Shown: positions 24,040 through 42,700, numbered from the stretch's first letter. The stretch: 64,000 bases of DNA from Cryptomeria japonica (GCF_030272615.1 NC_081406.1:189809391-189873390); one strand, 5' to 3'. Numbers and translations are program-made. Notes: a model not told the origin generated them from the letters alone.

Positions 24040-24165
24040 TTTGAAGGCTTCTCAATCGTTTGTTTCGGATCGTACTCCATGATTCATCATCAGATAGTAA
24101 GCTACAAAAGAGAGAAAAAAATCATGGAGTATAATAGGAAAGTTGATTCAAGTATAATAATTTGT
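24040..24165. repeat. Hairpin-type repeat related to 54389-54577
   Basis: 'tactccatgattcatcatc' and the nearby 'aatcatggagta' can form a 12-bp perfect stem. The order of blocks (tttcggatcgtactccatga, cagatagtaag, acaaaagagag, gttgattc) parallels the large hairpin at 54389-54577 (tttcaaatcaaactccatga, gggaataagaaag, acaagagacac, gttgattc). It looks like a decayed relative. Confidence 0.45.
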
Positions 24166-24847
24166 AATCATTCCCTATTTTAATGAAGCAAAAATTATTT
24201 AGGAATTGAAAATAAGATGTCAAAAAATGAGGAGCTAGAAATAAACAATAATTGCAAATTGCTAAAAATGTTATCTGGCTCCACAAATCGCTTTCTCTCT
24301 TTTTTAATATTTGCCTCCATTTTTCTCCCCAAAATTTAACTAGACAAATTGTTATTAATACAAATTTAAGATGACTACTAAAAAATAAGCAAAAATTAAC
24401 TATTCATAGGGCCACCAAATCCACAAATAATTTCTAAATAATTTGAGCAACAGTTGCTAGGGGGACCTCGCCCCCTCTATCAATTTATAGATATGGTGAC
24501 AAGATTCTCTATGTTTGTTAGGCCAAGGGCTACTCTAGATTAGATAGGCCCTCAACTCTATAGATATTGATTCTAGCCTCAAAGTGGAGTAGTGTTGACC
24601 ATTGTGGATAGATAGAGAGCAAATAGAGTGGGTTGGGGACCCAAGTGGCCTAAATAAGCTAAGCAAACACATAGGAACCTATTGATAATCTGTCTCTCTT
24701 CCCCCATTCACCCTTAACATTCAAATTGTTCCCATGCAGAAGGTCATTTAGTAGATGCATGTAATGTCCACATGATGTAGTCAAACTATTTCAAAAGACA
24801 TGGGTGTCCTCACGATTTAGTCAAACCATTTCACCATGTGCAACTAT

Positions 24848-25300
24848 CAGGTTTCAAACTCAATCAATTTTCATTTGCCGGCATATTCCTGACCTATGCC
24901 AAAATGGGAGCTTTGGACTAGGGTATGGACATCCACCAAAGCATGCAAGGGATATAATTGGTAGGTGTGAAACCAAACTTTGCAATTTTTATCAACATCC
25001 TCCTTGTCTATGTCAAAATGTGAGCTTAGGAACGGGGTATGGACATCCATCACAAGGTAAAGGAAAGAGGAATTGTGTTAGATGTTATAGTTGCAATTGT
25101 CTGGCTATACATGTATGCAAAATGTGGAAGCATAGACAAGGAAAGTGAAATATTTGACAAGATGCCTTCAAGAATTAAAACTGATAGAATTCTATGGTTG
25201 CAGGATATGTAAAATGTGGAAGCACAAACAAGGCACCTAAAATTAAAATGCCTCAAAGAGAAATGTTTTGATGGAACGCCCTAATTGCAAGATATTAATA
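24848..25300 (+). pseudogene. Decayed pentatricopeptide repeat (PPR) gene fragment
   Basis: In one plus frame from 24848 the translation shows PPR-type motifs separated by stops: SGFKLNQFSFAGIFLTYAKM, GMDIHQSMQGI, then GMDIHHKVKERGIVLDV and LYMYAKCGSIDKESEIFDKM. Stops occur near 24917, 24959, 25019 and 25025. A frameshift near 25190 brings in a second frame with VAGYVKCGSTNKAPKIKMPQ and WNALIARY, again typical PPR wording (A-G-Y, K-C-G-S, W-N-A-L-I). PPR proteins bind organelle RNA in plants. This piece holds only about four repeats and is clearly dead. Confidence 0.8.
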
Positions 25301-25373
25301 AAATGTATTTGTTGAAAAATCTTTAGAAACTTCTTAGTTCCAAATTTGTTAAGGTTATAAATTAATATTTTGT

Positions 25374-29200
<3,827 letters not shown>

Positions 29201-29220
29201 TTCCCTCCATGTACACATTT

Positions 29221-29318
29221 ATCCCTTCAGCATTAAAACACTCTACAATGTTTATTTTATGGCATATTTATCCCTTCAGCATTAAAACTCTCTACAATGT
29301 TTATTTTGTGGCATTTTG
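29221..29318 (+). repeat. 49-bp tandem duplication
   Basis: Two adjoining copies starting 'atcccttcagcattaaaac', with only a few differences (cactc/tctc, tatggc/gtggc). Confidence 0.9.
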
Positions 29319-29567
29319 CTTAATTAACATTTTTCCATGTTTGACAATTTGTCAAACTTTTGGCATGCATCTACAATCCATATCCCTTTCCTCTGCAATA
29401 TTCTTCTTATCCGGTCTTGGAGAATACAGTTATTTTGTATTAACAATCACAATCAAGAAATTTGCATTCTAGATACAGAACCCCACATATCCATGGTTCA
29501 ATAGTTATTTTGCATTCTAGTGGCACTGAATCTTTTTGGAATGGAGGGTTTGCATTTAAGAGAATGT

Positions 29568-30191
29568 TCAAATAAGATTCCAATGACTCAAGGACCAGAT
29601 TCCAGACATCAGAGGGATAAACATTAGGCTGTTGTGGAGAATATCACCCAACCACAATAGACTGTGTCTTAAACAAACATCCTTGAGGAATCCTTTGGCA
29701 ATGTCATGCTCATTCTCTATAACAAGGGTCACTGACCAACTACTAACCCTTATCCTACTTCGAAGCTCAAATTGATTTTCTATGGTGTTTATCAACTTTA
29801 CAGATTTAAAATAAGGAGAGGAGCAAGAACCAGGTTTCACACTCACTACAAGAGACTGCAGCTATTTTCCCATAATCTACCTAGAATTTTTGCATGACTT
29901 ATCACACATTTTAATTCTTTTTGGCATTAGAAAATCCTCTGTGACATTTGGCCTTAGCATTTTGCCCTCAAAATGCTTTGATTTACTCCCCTCCATGTTT
30001 GGCATTTCGCCAAACATTTGGAATGCATCCATTATCATGTTCATATCATTCTCATTATTCTTATTCTTAGCATATGCTACTTCAACATGGAGAGGAAACT
30101 GCAAAGGCCTCAAAAAATAAAGACTGGATGATATCATCTCAATTGTTGAAATGAAATTTTCATTATGGCTTCGCCTTGTTGCAATATACAA
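29568..30191 (-). pseudogene. Unrecognised decayed reading frame
   Basis: Two frames (30191-29877 and 29846-29568) are in the same phase and are separated only by two stops about 30 bases apart, giving about 208 codons. The first part holds DAFQMFGEMPNMEG and GKMLRPNVTEDFLMPKRIKM, the second SVKLINTIENQFELRSRI. I do not recognise the family. A diverged second copy of the 'catgtttggcatttcgccaa' block lies at 29336-29360, which suggests an old duplicated sequence. It could also be chance openness. Confidence 0.3.
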
Positions 30192-30819
30192 AGTTCAGAT
30201 ATCAACGAAAAAAAACCTCTAAAAAATGTGCTAACACAATTCTAAGCTAAATCAAGATGAAATTTGCCATTTGTTGTCTGAAGAAGAACGTGTGGATTAT
30301 GATCAAGCCCATGAGAAACCACATTTTTATAAGATCCACATACCGTTCCTTGCACAAATATAAGCGTATTCCTCTTTGCATGTCATAGTCCTCCTTTCCA
30401 AATGCATCCAAGTACGGAGAAGGCCAAGATACCTAACGTGCAGATCTTTGAAGAAGAATTTTTCTTTATCACCAAAAAAAAAACCCTAATGCCAATACCA
30501 CAAGTCAACAAATATCAAAAGCATTCATTTTCTTGTAGCATGCATGACGACTTGGAGTACAACAATGAATACTACAAAGCAAGAATGGGAGAGAAAATGG
30601 CAGTTAAAGTCACATTTTGACTTTCCCACATTTGGGTTGTAACACTGAGGATGGGTTATAGCACTAGGGTGATCATCGCAGATCCCACAATGTTATTTTT
30701 TCCTTCTCTTTAGTACTAATGTTGAGTAATGAACATGAAAAAATCAAAACCATTTTCTTCTTTTGTAAGTTCCTTTCAACTCTCCCTCTACTTCATGTGA
30801 ATATGTATTCTGAAGTCAT

Positions 30820-30940
30820 CGAACGACTTAAATCATATACACTAAGCTTTGACTTTTAGGCTTAAAAGTGTTAAACACTCAAAGTTGACTCTCATTTTCT
30901 AGGCTTAATATGTTGCTTAGTGTGTGTGGTTTAAGGTTGG
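30820..30940 (+). mobile_element. MITE with inverted ends and 10-bp target duplication
   Basis: A 121-bp insert bounded by ~26-bp imperfect terminal inverted repeats (left 'cgacttaaatcatatacact', right 'agtgtgtgtggtttaaggtt'). It is flanked by the perfect direct repeat CTGAAGTCAT (30810-30819 and 30941-30950). It has no coding capacity. A 9-10-bp duplication is typical of Mutator-like elements, so a Mutator-type MITE is the likeliest class. Diverged copies lie at 22509 and 23249. Confidence 0.82.
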
Positions 30941-30950
30941 CTGAAGTCAT

Positions 30951-32690
30951 GTATATTAATTAGATTCATTTCATAACTATCTACCCTTTTGCACCAATAA
31001 CAAAGTCTAACTTCTTGAACCAATGATAATGCAAAAAGAAGCTTCAAGGCAATAAAATGTTTGCTTGCACCTTAACCTTAATCTTCATCTTATATTTGTG
31101 CTACCACTACACTTGGCACTATTGTCAACTTTTCTTAAAAAAATGCCTTCACATTTATAAATTGCAAGGTCGATACACAAAACAATTTGGTTCCTCTTTT
31201 AAATATATTTCTTTGCTGACCAAAATTGGTAGAAATTATTTAAATTAAATTATAAGAATGCTTTAAATAATCAATAAAATTAATACCAAAAGAAATCGGC
31301 AACCATTTTAACTCTTCTATTACTTATGATGACATCAATATTACTGGAGTGAACAAGAATTGGAGGCTATGAACCTTTGTAATGGCACACAAGAGTTACG
31401 TTGAGACCCTTTACTTGGTTTTTGCAACTCGGTGAATTAAATCATTTGGGCATTTGATGCACATCAAGTCTTCCAATGGGTTTGGCTAAAAAAAAAAATC
31501 ATACCATTTGACCTTATAATGCAATGAAACTAGAACTAAAAGCAATTGGAACAAAAAAACAACGGTGTTGCCTTCAAAATTGCCAAATTTCAAACCTTAT
31601 TTGGATCATTTCTAGCCTAGTTGCAGTCACAAACACATTAAAAAACATGTCAGAACTTTCCCAAAGACCATGAAACTAGAAGAACTTACTAACATTTGTC
31701 CTAAAAACCAAATTTTCAAATGATTTTGTATGATGATCACCAAGCTGCAAAATTGAAATCATCAAACTCAAGGTCTCAAGTAGACGTGGCAAGGCCTACA
31801 TATTGACTAGCACTATAAACTTCAGGAACTTCTAGCACTGCTAATGTATCAAATTTGAAAGTTTAAACACAATCCATGATATTGTGATACCTAGTAAACT
31901 TATCATAACATGAGTGGAATGAGATTATATTTTTAGTGAGCACCCAATTAGAGAGAAAAAAGACTTATTAATATGTGTTGATAGTGTGGAAATGTAGGGA
32001 GGAACAAAATAATGCAAATGATGTAAGGATGCAATGATGGGTTCCTGCTATGAGTCCATTTTAGGTACCCATGAATAAATGATCTCTTCCAAACAAAGTA
32101 AAGGAGAAAAACCACATAGGAAAAAAGTCCTCACCAAAAGAGAATGAAAAAAATGAATATTTTTTATGATGTGTCTAAAATATTCTCAGATGTCTCCTTT
32201 TCCATGAAAGATGATGATTCCACAATCAAATAAAATGCATGCCCAATCAATAAAGAAGGTGAGAAACTAGGACTATGTGAAAACATATGTTGAACAACCC
32301 ATTAACAAGAAATCTAAAGGAGACAGATCGAAGTTGTATTCCTAAATGATTTCTGCTAGTTGTAGTATTTAAAACCAGAAATGGTCCTATTGAGGTGGCA
32401 ATTAGATGAATCCCAATAAATCTGACTACTTAATCAAAAATAAATATCATACATAGTATTAGAGTAGCAAGATAGATTCTTTTGTATTAATAACTTGGTA
32501 TGCAACATACATTCCTTATATCTCTTTTTTATGTATATCTTATATTTGTTGCCTTAGTCTTAACTTCTAGTCTTAGTCACCTAGTGACCATCTATTCTAT
32601 CTTATACTTATATCTTTGTTTAGGTCCACAACCCTTTGATAGTAGCTTTATAATAAATTCTAAGATTAATATTGCTACACCCTTATCTCT
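30951..32690. other. AT-rich non-coding stretch
   Basis: No supported gene. The part at about 31980-32300 loosely resembles the pol-less segment of element C (purine-rich 'ggagaaaaaccacatagg' blocks), which may mark another decayed retrotransposon, but no ends were found. Confidence 0.4.
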
Positions 32691-32699
32691 TCAAAATGT

Positions 32700-34447
32700 T
32701 GTCTATAGTCTATTTCCTGTTCAACATCATCCCCTCGAAAAAACCTTGACTTGCCCTCAAGTCAATTACTCTTCTTCTATGGTAGGATGTCTTGATAGAT
32801 AACATGTAGGGTTTAAAGCTTGTCATCACACAATTTCTTTTTTTGTCTATAACTGATTAATATGAATGTGGAGTTCTAAGAGTTGTGTCTCCACTTCAGT
32901 CAGAGATGTCAGGATCTACAAGTTATGTCGAAAAGTTTGTGCATTGTTTACCAATCCAGTCATGTGGGCAAGTTTCATGCTAACAAACTCTCGTAGCTTT
33001 CAAAATCTCATTCTTCCCTTATCCATTTAGTCCAATTGCTACTGGCATTGATCATGGAGACCCTAAATATTCCCTCGGGTGGTCCCATCCAAATCTTACA
33101 TGGCATAATATTGTTGGTATTTTTTTGATATAAGACCTTCGAGCTCCTCCATATTATCCCAAATAGGTTTTACAAGTACAACTAGTTGATCTTTGTGGTC
33201 TATATTTTAGTGAGGATCAATTGGGTATTTAAAGTTGTCTTTGTAGAAGCACAACATTTCTGACCCTCATCCTTCTTGTGTTTGTCAAACTCCTTAAGCA
33301 CTTCTTGTCGAATGTTGTCCTTCTACACTTTGGGTTCTTAAAGAAACTCATCAATCATCAACCAGAGATTTTTTGGATTAAGCTGAGAGAGGTCCCCTTT
33401 AATCTATGGGAACTGATTCTATATGTCCTTGATAATTTTCTCCACTTTGTTGGTTATCTCCACATGCCCCATCAATACTTCTTCCCCAGCCATCTATTGC
33501 AATATATTACCAAATTGAAATTTCTACAACAATGTGATCCTACCAATATCAAATCTGTTTCGAACCACTAAAACCTAGAGTAGTGGTGTTGTAGTGTTTG
33601 GTCCCTATTGTGTGTGTGTTAGAATTTGTTAGATGTGTGCCATTGCAGATGATTTCTTGGATGCTCCATTGGGAGGTTGTAGAGGAGGAGGATTTGTTAT
33701 GAAAGGCTCCTTCAACTTTTGCTTTTTCTCTTCCTCACACAATGCACTAGTTCAATTTTAGTGCACCAATTGAAGGGTTTGCTAGTCTAAGAAGACAAAG
33801 CAAGCAATGAAAATCAAAAGAAAAGCCTTGCCAAGATCCTACAACAAAGATTTGTTAGTAGTTTGGGTTGTTTCAAATGATTACCCCTTCCTGCAAGAAA
33901 ACAAGTTAGGTAAACTTTAGATCCAAAAGACTTTGTGAAAATAGGGGCCTTCGACAATGCGATTTGCTTCAAAGATAATTTGCACCAAATTGTTAGCTAG
34001 ATCACAAGATATTAGCTCGAATAAACCAGATCTAAAATCAAAAATGACAAAATGAAACCCTGAATGACGAAACAAAAATCAAAAAATTGCAAAACCAAAC
34101 ACAGACGTGGTTATATTCCACATAGACATGATTCTGCCACATAGATGCGACTATAAACCCCACAGACGTGGTCCTCGGACATCGGCATGATTCAGAGACA
34201 TAGGTGCAGTTAAAATTATCGCAAACACGGTTTGGCAACATAGACGTGATTATGCAATCTAGAAAAAAATGTAAAATTATCGAAACACAAACGCTATTCA
34301 AGGGCCCACAGACACAACAGAAAAACAAAAACGTGGTTCCAGAAGATGCAGACGCGAAAAGTCGAAATGTTGTCAGAAAATGTTAGATCTACAACTTCAA
34401 AAATACAGAATCTGCAACAAAAGATGTTAAATGCAAAAGGGACAAGA
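32700..34447 (-). mobile_element. Internal region of a decayed Gypsy-like element
   Basis: Downstream on the minus strand of the LTR and primer site at 34448-35236. Near 33560-33000 a broken frame shows charged, coiled-coil-like stretches (EVLMGHVEITNKVEKIIKDI, VLKEFDKHKKDEGQKC) and later KIWMGPPEGIFRVSMINASS. At 32700-32760 the minus strand reads 'ttgagggcaagtcaaggttt' and 'cgaggggatgatg', similar to sequence before the 3' LTR in Gypsy elements. No RT, RNase H or integrase was seen and no second LTR lies nearby. Confidence 0.4.
34085..34345 (-). repeat. Degenerate short-period repeats in leader
   Basis: A motif close to 'cacagacgtggtt' recurs roughly every 24-30 bases, for example near 34100, 34123, 34170, 34190, 34220 and 34240, alternating g/a in 'gacgtg'/'gacatg'. 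It sits between the primer site and the decayed coding region of the Gypsy-like element. Confidence 0.6.
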
Positions 34448-34468
34448 GTCCCACCGGGCGTGCCAAAA
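34448..34468 (-). other. Primer-binding-site-like sequence, Gypsy-like LTR
   Basis: Just after the LTR 3' end (…GTAAACA) the minus strand reads TTTTGGCACGCCCGGTGGGAC. A TTGGC-type sequence directly next to an LTR is usual for plant Gypsy elements. Which tRNA it matches is not settled. Confidence 0.6.
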
Positions 34469-35236
34469 TGTTTACGGTGAAAATGGATAATGGCAATATT
34501 GAAAGACTAAATGAATTCAACCACAAAACCCTAGCCTAACAACAACAAAGATCCACCATAACATATGAAGATTACCTAAGACAATGCAAATCAACAAAAT
34601 CACAAAGATTATACCATCACATATCCAATAGGGTTTGAATCTCCATTCTCCCTATCTCCATTGATCTTGCTTGATATATTTGCTCTCAGATTTTATATGT
34701 GCACAAGAGCTCAACAAAGAATGGAAATGTGGTTGCAAGTAGGCTTGATTGTATATGAAAGTTTGAAAGCCTAGTTCAGACTTAGAATGCGTAGGAGGAT
34801 CGATAATGAGAGAAGCATCCTCTTATATAGAAGACACTATAAGAAATGGAGGGATAAGATTGAGAGGTGTAAAAGATAAATGGTCAGCTAGGATTAAAGG
34901 GTAGGTAGAAGAAATAAGAAAATAATGAAAGGGTAGGTAGTGTAGAAATTAAGAGATGAATGACATGTGTCATGGGTAGAAAAGGCTAATGAATTAATTA
35001 AATAAATATTCATTTAATTAATAGAGGAAATGGGATCAATTAAATAAATTAAATTATTTACTTAATTTAGGAAAAGGACAATTTAAATAAATAAATGTAT
35101 TTATTTAAATGAGGAAAAAGGCTAGAAGAGGATAAATGAATTAATTAAATAAATAAAGATTCATTTAATTAATAGAATAATTAGGCTTAAATAATTAAAT
35201 AAATAGACAATTTTATAATCTTTATACAGTGTCTCA
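34469..35236 (-). repeat. LTR of Gypsy-like element, minus strand
   Basis: Minus-strand start TGAGACACTG, end GTAAACA. It shares the AT-rich 'aattaattaaataaat' block series, 'ctctatattga'-like and 'ttgttgagctcttgtgcaca' segments with the plus-strand solo LTR at 7433-8166. The primer-like site beside it marks it as a 5' LTR. Confidence 0.72.
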
Positions 35237-35829
35237 ATTCATATTTCCAGTGATGAAGTGTTCTGAAAGTGTGCTTGTCGATGTCCTATATCATGATTGT
35301 ATTTCCAAGCATATCAGTAATGAAGAAATATGTATCGGGGTCGTTTTGCCAACTTGTCTTGGCTGACAATATGAAAGATGTATTGGAAGTGTTCATGGAT
35401 GTTCTAGGAATATTCATATTTGGTCTATATGATGTTGTTTTATCAGGTCAGTGCCACATTGTGTCTGGAGTTGGTTTTCAAGGTGATGTGCAGTTATCTA
35501 GCTGACAGAGCTTGTTCTCTTGCTTGTGTTATGTTTCTAGGGGTCTATGCCAGCATTGGATATTGTGGTGAATTTTATTTAGGTCCCACTATGCCTTTTG
35601 GTGATCTGCATTGAGAAGATTAATTTGGAATATGTATTTCTAGGTTGATTAGTTAAGGGTTGCATATGCCCATATTACTGACTTGGGAGGATGTGTGCCA
35701 ATATGTGTGATGTTTGGGATTGTATTGGGAGATGTCATGAGGTGTTTTAGGTCCTCTCTATCTCCTAGATAGGACCGATTTCATGGCAATTATTTTTTGG
35801 TGTTGACCTAATGGGATCACTCCTTGTCT

Positions 35830-36413
35830 CTTGTTCTAACCAAGGTAATTGATGTTTTGTGATGATGCGGATGATATATATAGAAGATCAAATCAATGTG
35901 GATGTGTATAGATCATTGAAGATGCAAATTTGAGGTAGTAGAAGTGTGTAGTGAAAGTATTGGATCTTAATTATCAATGGTAGCTTAAGGCAATGAGTCA
36001 AGAGTGGCTACATTTTAGGGAGATTGTTGGATGTAGTGATGTTGAAGGCTTGTTCATTGTAACTCATGTTTTCATGTATCTTGCTCGAAGATAGTAAGTC
36101 TCCTTAGCAAGTCCTTTGTATTTTTTCCTAAGGTAGTGAACCTCAGCTTGCAAGTCCTTCTAGGAGTAGTGAGCTTCCTTGGGAAGTGAGCCCTAAAACA
36201 AATATTGTAATATTTGTTTCATATAGTGTTAGTTGATTGTCACTGTGGTTTTTCCCTTCCTGGTTTTTCCACGTAAATCTAATGTTCTCTTGTGTATGTG
36301 TGTTCATTGCTTGTTGTTGATCAGATTAAGGATTTTGGAATTTGAATTGTGTTATAAAGTTTTAAGTTCTACTCAAAATTGATTCACCTTGCCAATCTTG
36401 GGGTGTGTTCAAC
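35830..36413 (+). repeat. Copia-like LTR remnant
   Basis: The stretch 36235-36413 has the same order of landmarks as the Copia LTR ends in this window: 'ctgtggtttttcccttcctg', 'tttttccacgtaaatct', 'tgtgttcattg', 'aaaattgattcacc' and an AACA end (…gtgttcaaca). The 36060-36190 part holds repeated 'gtagtgagc/aagtcc' motifs. No primer site follows, so it is solo or truncated. The left boundary is not defined. Confidence 0.55.
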
Positions 36414-36439
36414 ATAAAGATCATTTGAGAATTTTATTT

Positions 36440-36842
36440 ACATGTAGTGATTGATATGTTGAATAAGTGACAGTGGGATGGAGCAAATTAGTAATTGGCC
36501 TTGGTGGTCAAGTAAATCTCTAGGCTTAGTGATTCTTTGGACTCTATCACCTTTTGTCACATTCCTCAAGAGTGGAACGAGGTAGCAAATCGCTTGGCGA
36601 AATGGGCTTTTGAGTAAATGGGGACATGGAGTGTTGAGGACTAGGAAAATTTATCCATTGAGTATTATTAGATGTTAGAAGATTTAGTTATGGAGGACAT
36701 GAGAGGTTATTTTGATATTTCTGGAGAAAATTGATTGTTCAAATGTTTTGTTTCTTAGATTGTGGCCCCTTGGTGGATTTGTTGAGTTTTTATGCCTTGT
36801 AATGATCACTTCTGATTAAGAAAAATGTTACCCCTCTTATTC
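36440..36842 (+). pseudogene. LINE 3' end with RNase H tail
   Basis: The frame through 36540-36617 reads SDSLDSITFCHIPQEWNEVA then NRLAKWAFE and a stop. This is the carboxy end of the RNase H domain (HIPREWN-x-VAD-x-LAKWA) carried by plant non-LTR elements. About 220 bases of non-coding sequence follow, ending in the (TAA)n array. The rest of the LINE is missing, the usual 5' truncation. Confidence 0.78.
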
Positions 36843-38880
<2,038 letters not shown>

Positions 38881-38888
38881 TTTAGTGT

Positions 38889-39720
38889 GTGCATTCGTAG
38901 ACACTTAAAAATGTCTTTTCACCCAATCACTCGTGTCATCTCGTCATATCACCTAATTCATCCAATCACCACCTAGGTCTCAATTTCATCTAATTCATTT
39001 GATCATCCTCTCACCTAATACACATCACCTTATCACATTATCATTTATCGCCTAATAAATATATTAAATAATTCCTAAGTTATTTAATCAATTTATTTCA
39101 CACACACACACACATACATATTTAAATTTATCTAATTATTATTCTATTTTTGTTTCTTTTAAAATAAATAATATCAATATTTTCAATTTACTCATCAATC
39201 AAATCCACTTCACGCATCCATGCATCCAAATAACGCATCCATGTAGTCAGTTAACTCATCTATGCAATCAATTGACTCGCTACATTGAGCCCTTGTGTCC
39301 GCTTAATCATTCTTATCTATGATTCTTCTAATCAATCTCCACCATTGATCAATATCAAGTCATGACCGGTAGGTTTCAATGTGAAGTGCTTGCTTATTAT
39401 TATTATTAACTGAAAGGAGCTCAACGTGTAAATCTATAAGTCAGCCTCTCTCATCAATAAATATCTCTCTTTCTAACATTATCAAGAACAAGCGTTATCA
39501 ATCATCAAGCATTCAAATCTATATCAAAACATTCATTGAGTATTCAAATCTTATCCATTTTATATCCAAAGAATGCTATTGTCATGTTGGCAAAATAAGC
39601 AACGCACATATCTATATTACAAGAAAACATCAAGACCACTGGAGTACTACAAGGGTTTTTGTGTGATAGGTATAATTGTTTATTGTTTTTTTTGTTTCAC
39701 AGAATGTTTCCTATGCCCAT
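38889..39720 (+). repeat. Possible LTR remnant
   Basis: Starts 'cgtagacacttaaaaatgtc', close to the TGTAGACACCTAAAATTGTCC start of the LTR at 7433, and is followed by similar 'cctaattcatc' blocks. A promoter-like 'tcatcaataaatatctctc' region lies about 570 bases in. It contains a (CA)7 run at 39103. The 3' end is not defined. Confidence 0.4.
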
Positions 39721-42700
39721 CACTCATACACCCATCCCCCAAAGATGTTTGATTTTTTTTATTTTTGTGTAAGTATTCCTTGAAATTTAATGTAGAACTA
39801 AGTTCCATGGTCACTTACACAAGTCTAACCTAGTACAAAGAATACTTATCTTTAATTAGTAGTTTGATGTTTGCAGTAGAGACACTCCAACTCTTAAGAG
39901 ACTGAGTTTTCTAATAATGGATGCAAAATTATATTAGATTAATAGTGATCAATGAACATGCCCCTATGCCTTAAAAAAATTACAAATGTGACCTTGCTTA
40001 CCTGGGCAACTTTGAGAGATAAGACTAACAAAATGACAAGTGTCTTAGTCCTATGTCATGTGACAACTAAGGGATAAGATTACATGTGTTTAAGAAACTT
40101 TTGGAAAAATTTCTAAATAATCTTAACATGTAAACGTATGTGAAAAGTTCCTAACTAGGAACTAGTTAGGTAATGTGCCTTGTTCGCATTACAAAGGGGA
40201 AAAACAAATAGGAAATACCTCTCTTCACACTAACACCGCTCTTAAGTATAACATAGGGAGAATGATCACCAAAAGAAATTGATGCAATGTGTAAGGAAGC
40301 TAAGGTAGCAAAACAACTTCCTAAAATAATATTAAGAGAAGGGTTACGCAAAAAAATATAGATCCTTACAACGGTTACAAAAACTAAATAAAAATAAGAA
40401 GAAATTGCATTTATATCATAACATAATATTTCCTTGGAGAAAACCCTTTTGGGAGAAAAACCTCACACTCCAAAAGTTGCTCAATATACTTTTTAAAATC
40501 AACAAGATTACAATATACTTGTAAAGATTGCTTTTCACGAAAGTATGACTAACCAAAGATCTAGAGGTAACTCAACAGCTATCAAATGCACACAATACAA
40601 CAATGCACATTTGCAATATAATGCCCCTTAATGTAGAATCTATTCCAATGGAAGATGCTTAAATTAAGATGTAGCAAATGGTCAATGATTATTGAACAAC
40701 ATTTCTCCCATTAAGAAGAGATAAAACGTATGGGTTTCCCATATATTAGAGTGTCTTCAAAGAAGGTTGGTTCCCTTGGCTTATCACATTTGTTGGGAAA
40801 AGGGGTAGAAAATAATATAGAAGAAACTCTGAATCCTAAAAGGGGTATACATCATATGTCCAATGCTTGCACTTGTTTAAAATGTACACAATGTGATCAA
40901 TAAGTTAAACCATAACATACACAACTCAAAGCTTGATGTGTTCTTTGCATTGGTATTTCATATCTAGGTTTAATATCTATGATAGCATTTATGAGCTGAA
41001 AATGTCTCTAAATGATAATTTCTCACAACTAAATCCTTATTCTATTGGGTAGACACATGTTGTGACTTGCAATACACATTAATTTCTACAAAAAGATGAC
41101 AAAAATAAGATTAGAAATTCAAGAACAGACAGTATCATCACAAGATCATATCGACCATTTCCATAATCTTGCACAATAAAGAAGCCTTGAAAAGGTGAAA
41201 CGTTTATTGAAAGTACAAAATAAAATACAAATCTAAAATTCTCTTTAAAAAGAGTCTTTACAATACTATTTTCTCTTAAAATTGAGTTACAGTGTTTAGT
41301 AAAGGCTGAAAAAATTGCCTAACTCCTAACCTAGGTGTCCGTTTTTGTTGTTTCATCAAAATTCTAAAAATTGGGAACATATTAATGAATGATAAATGTT
41401 ATTTTCTTACCTTGACTTTTCAGTCAAATCTCCTTTGGGTGCTACATGATTTTTCTCCCTAGTTTGATTTTCTTGCCTTGACTTGTTAAGTCAAACCTCC
41501 TTTGGGTGCCTAGATGATTTTCTCCTTAGTTTTGCTCCTTGAAATGATCCATGGTGGATAGTGGTTGAGTAACGAATCCTTATTTGTTTTGACTTTATCC
41601 ATTGAAGATGCTCCTTGAAATGCTCCTAACTTGCTCAAATTGCCTTTAGATATTTGGAAATGTTGTCTTAGTGTCATCCAAACTAGCCCTAAATGTTTGG
41701 AAGAAGACGTAATGAATCATTTAACTCCCCAAACTATTGTAACCTCCCTTGTGCATGTTTATAAGGCATGTAGAGAAATTTGAGATGGTTAAAACTCCTT
41801 AGAGGGCATACGAGAACTTCTGGGGCAAGAAATTGTCACATGTCCCACTCCTTCATTGCTTCTTCATCCTCATATTTTCATCAAACATAGATCATTGCCC
41901 TTCAGTTAACTTTACACTGTGTTGAGTCGACTGTCTTCTTAACATGATCATTGAAAGAGGTATTGTACCATGCTCTTTGGCTAGGACTGTCATTGTTACT
42001 TCCAGCTATCTTCTTGATCCCCATCATAGTCGTAGGCAGCACACTGTCATATTTATGGCCTCTATTGTCTTGAAGGTATTTCCTATCTCCATGTTCATAC
42101 CATGCCTTATAAATGTTATATATCTCATAGGTCAATGTTTAGATATCTTACCCTTTCCCTCTATTGACTTCCCTATGGACTACCTCTTAAAGCTTGGTAT
42201 TAATGTCCCCTTATTCTTTCTTGCCATGCATCATTTCTCGCATCCTTTGGTCATGTTCACTAAATTATCCTCTTCTTGTGTCTCGTGATGTATGGCACTT
42301 AGTTTGCTTATGCATCTCCTTTGATTGTCGTTTGTGGTGTTCTTTGATGATTATCATACATGCGTAGATCTGTCATTTGCTTCATAAGGACCGTCATTGA
42401 AACATGTCTTTATCAAGGATAGGATTGTCACTGAAACATGCCTTTGTCAAGGATACGATTGTCCTGTTCAACATTTACTAGTGTTTTACCACTGTCGTGT
42501 TATTAACTCAGAAGCCACTGACTTATTCTCCCAAACTACTATAATAGGTTTGTCGAAAAATCCCTTTTCTATCTGCTCTATATAACAATTTGGACATATA
42601 ATGCTATGCCTTCTGCCCTGTGAATTCACTGTCATTTTTGTGAATTCACTGTCATTTTTGTGTGAGGCTTATCCATTCATGGCTGCCCCCTTGTTACGTA

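Noticed and set aside
24804-25148. 114-codon plus frame
   Set aside because: It is out of phase with the readable PPR motifs and has no content of its own.
30402-30620. 72-codon plus frame
   Set aside because: No family resemblance, no splice or promoter support; frames of this length are expected by chance.
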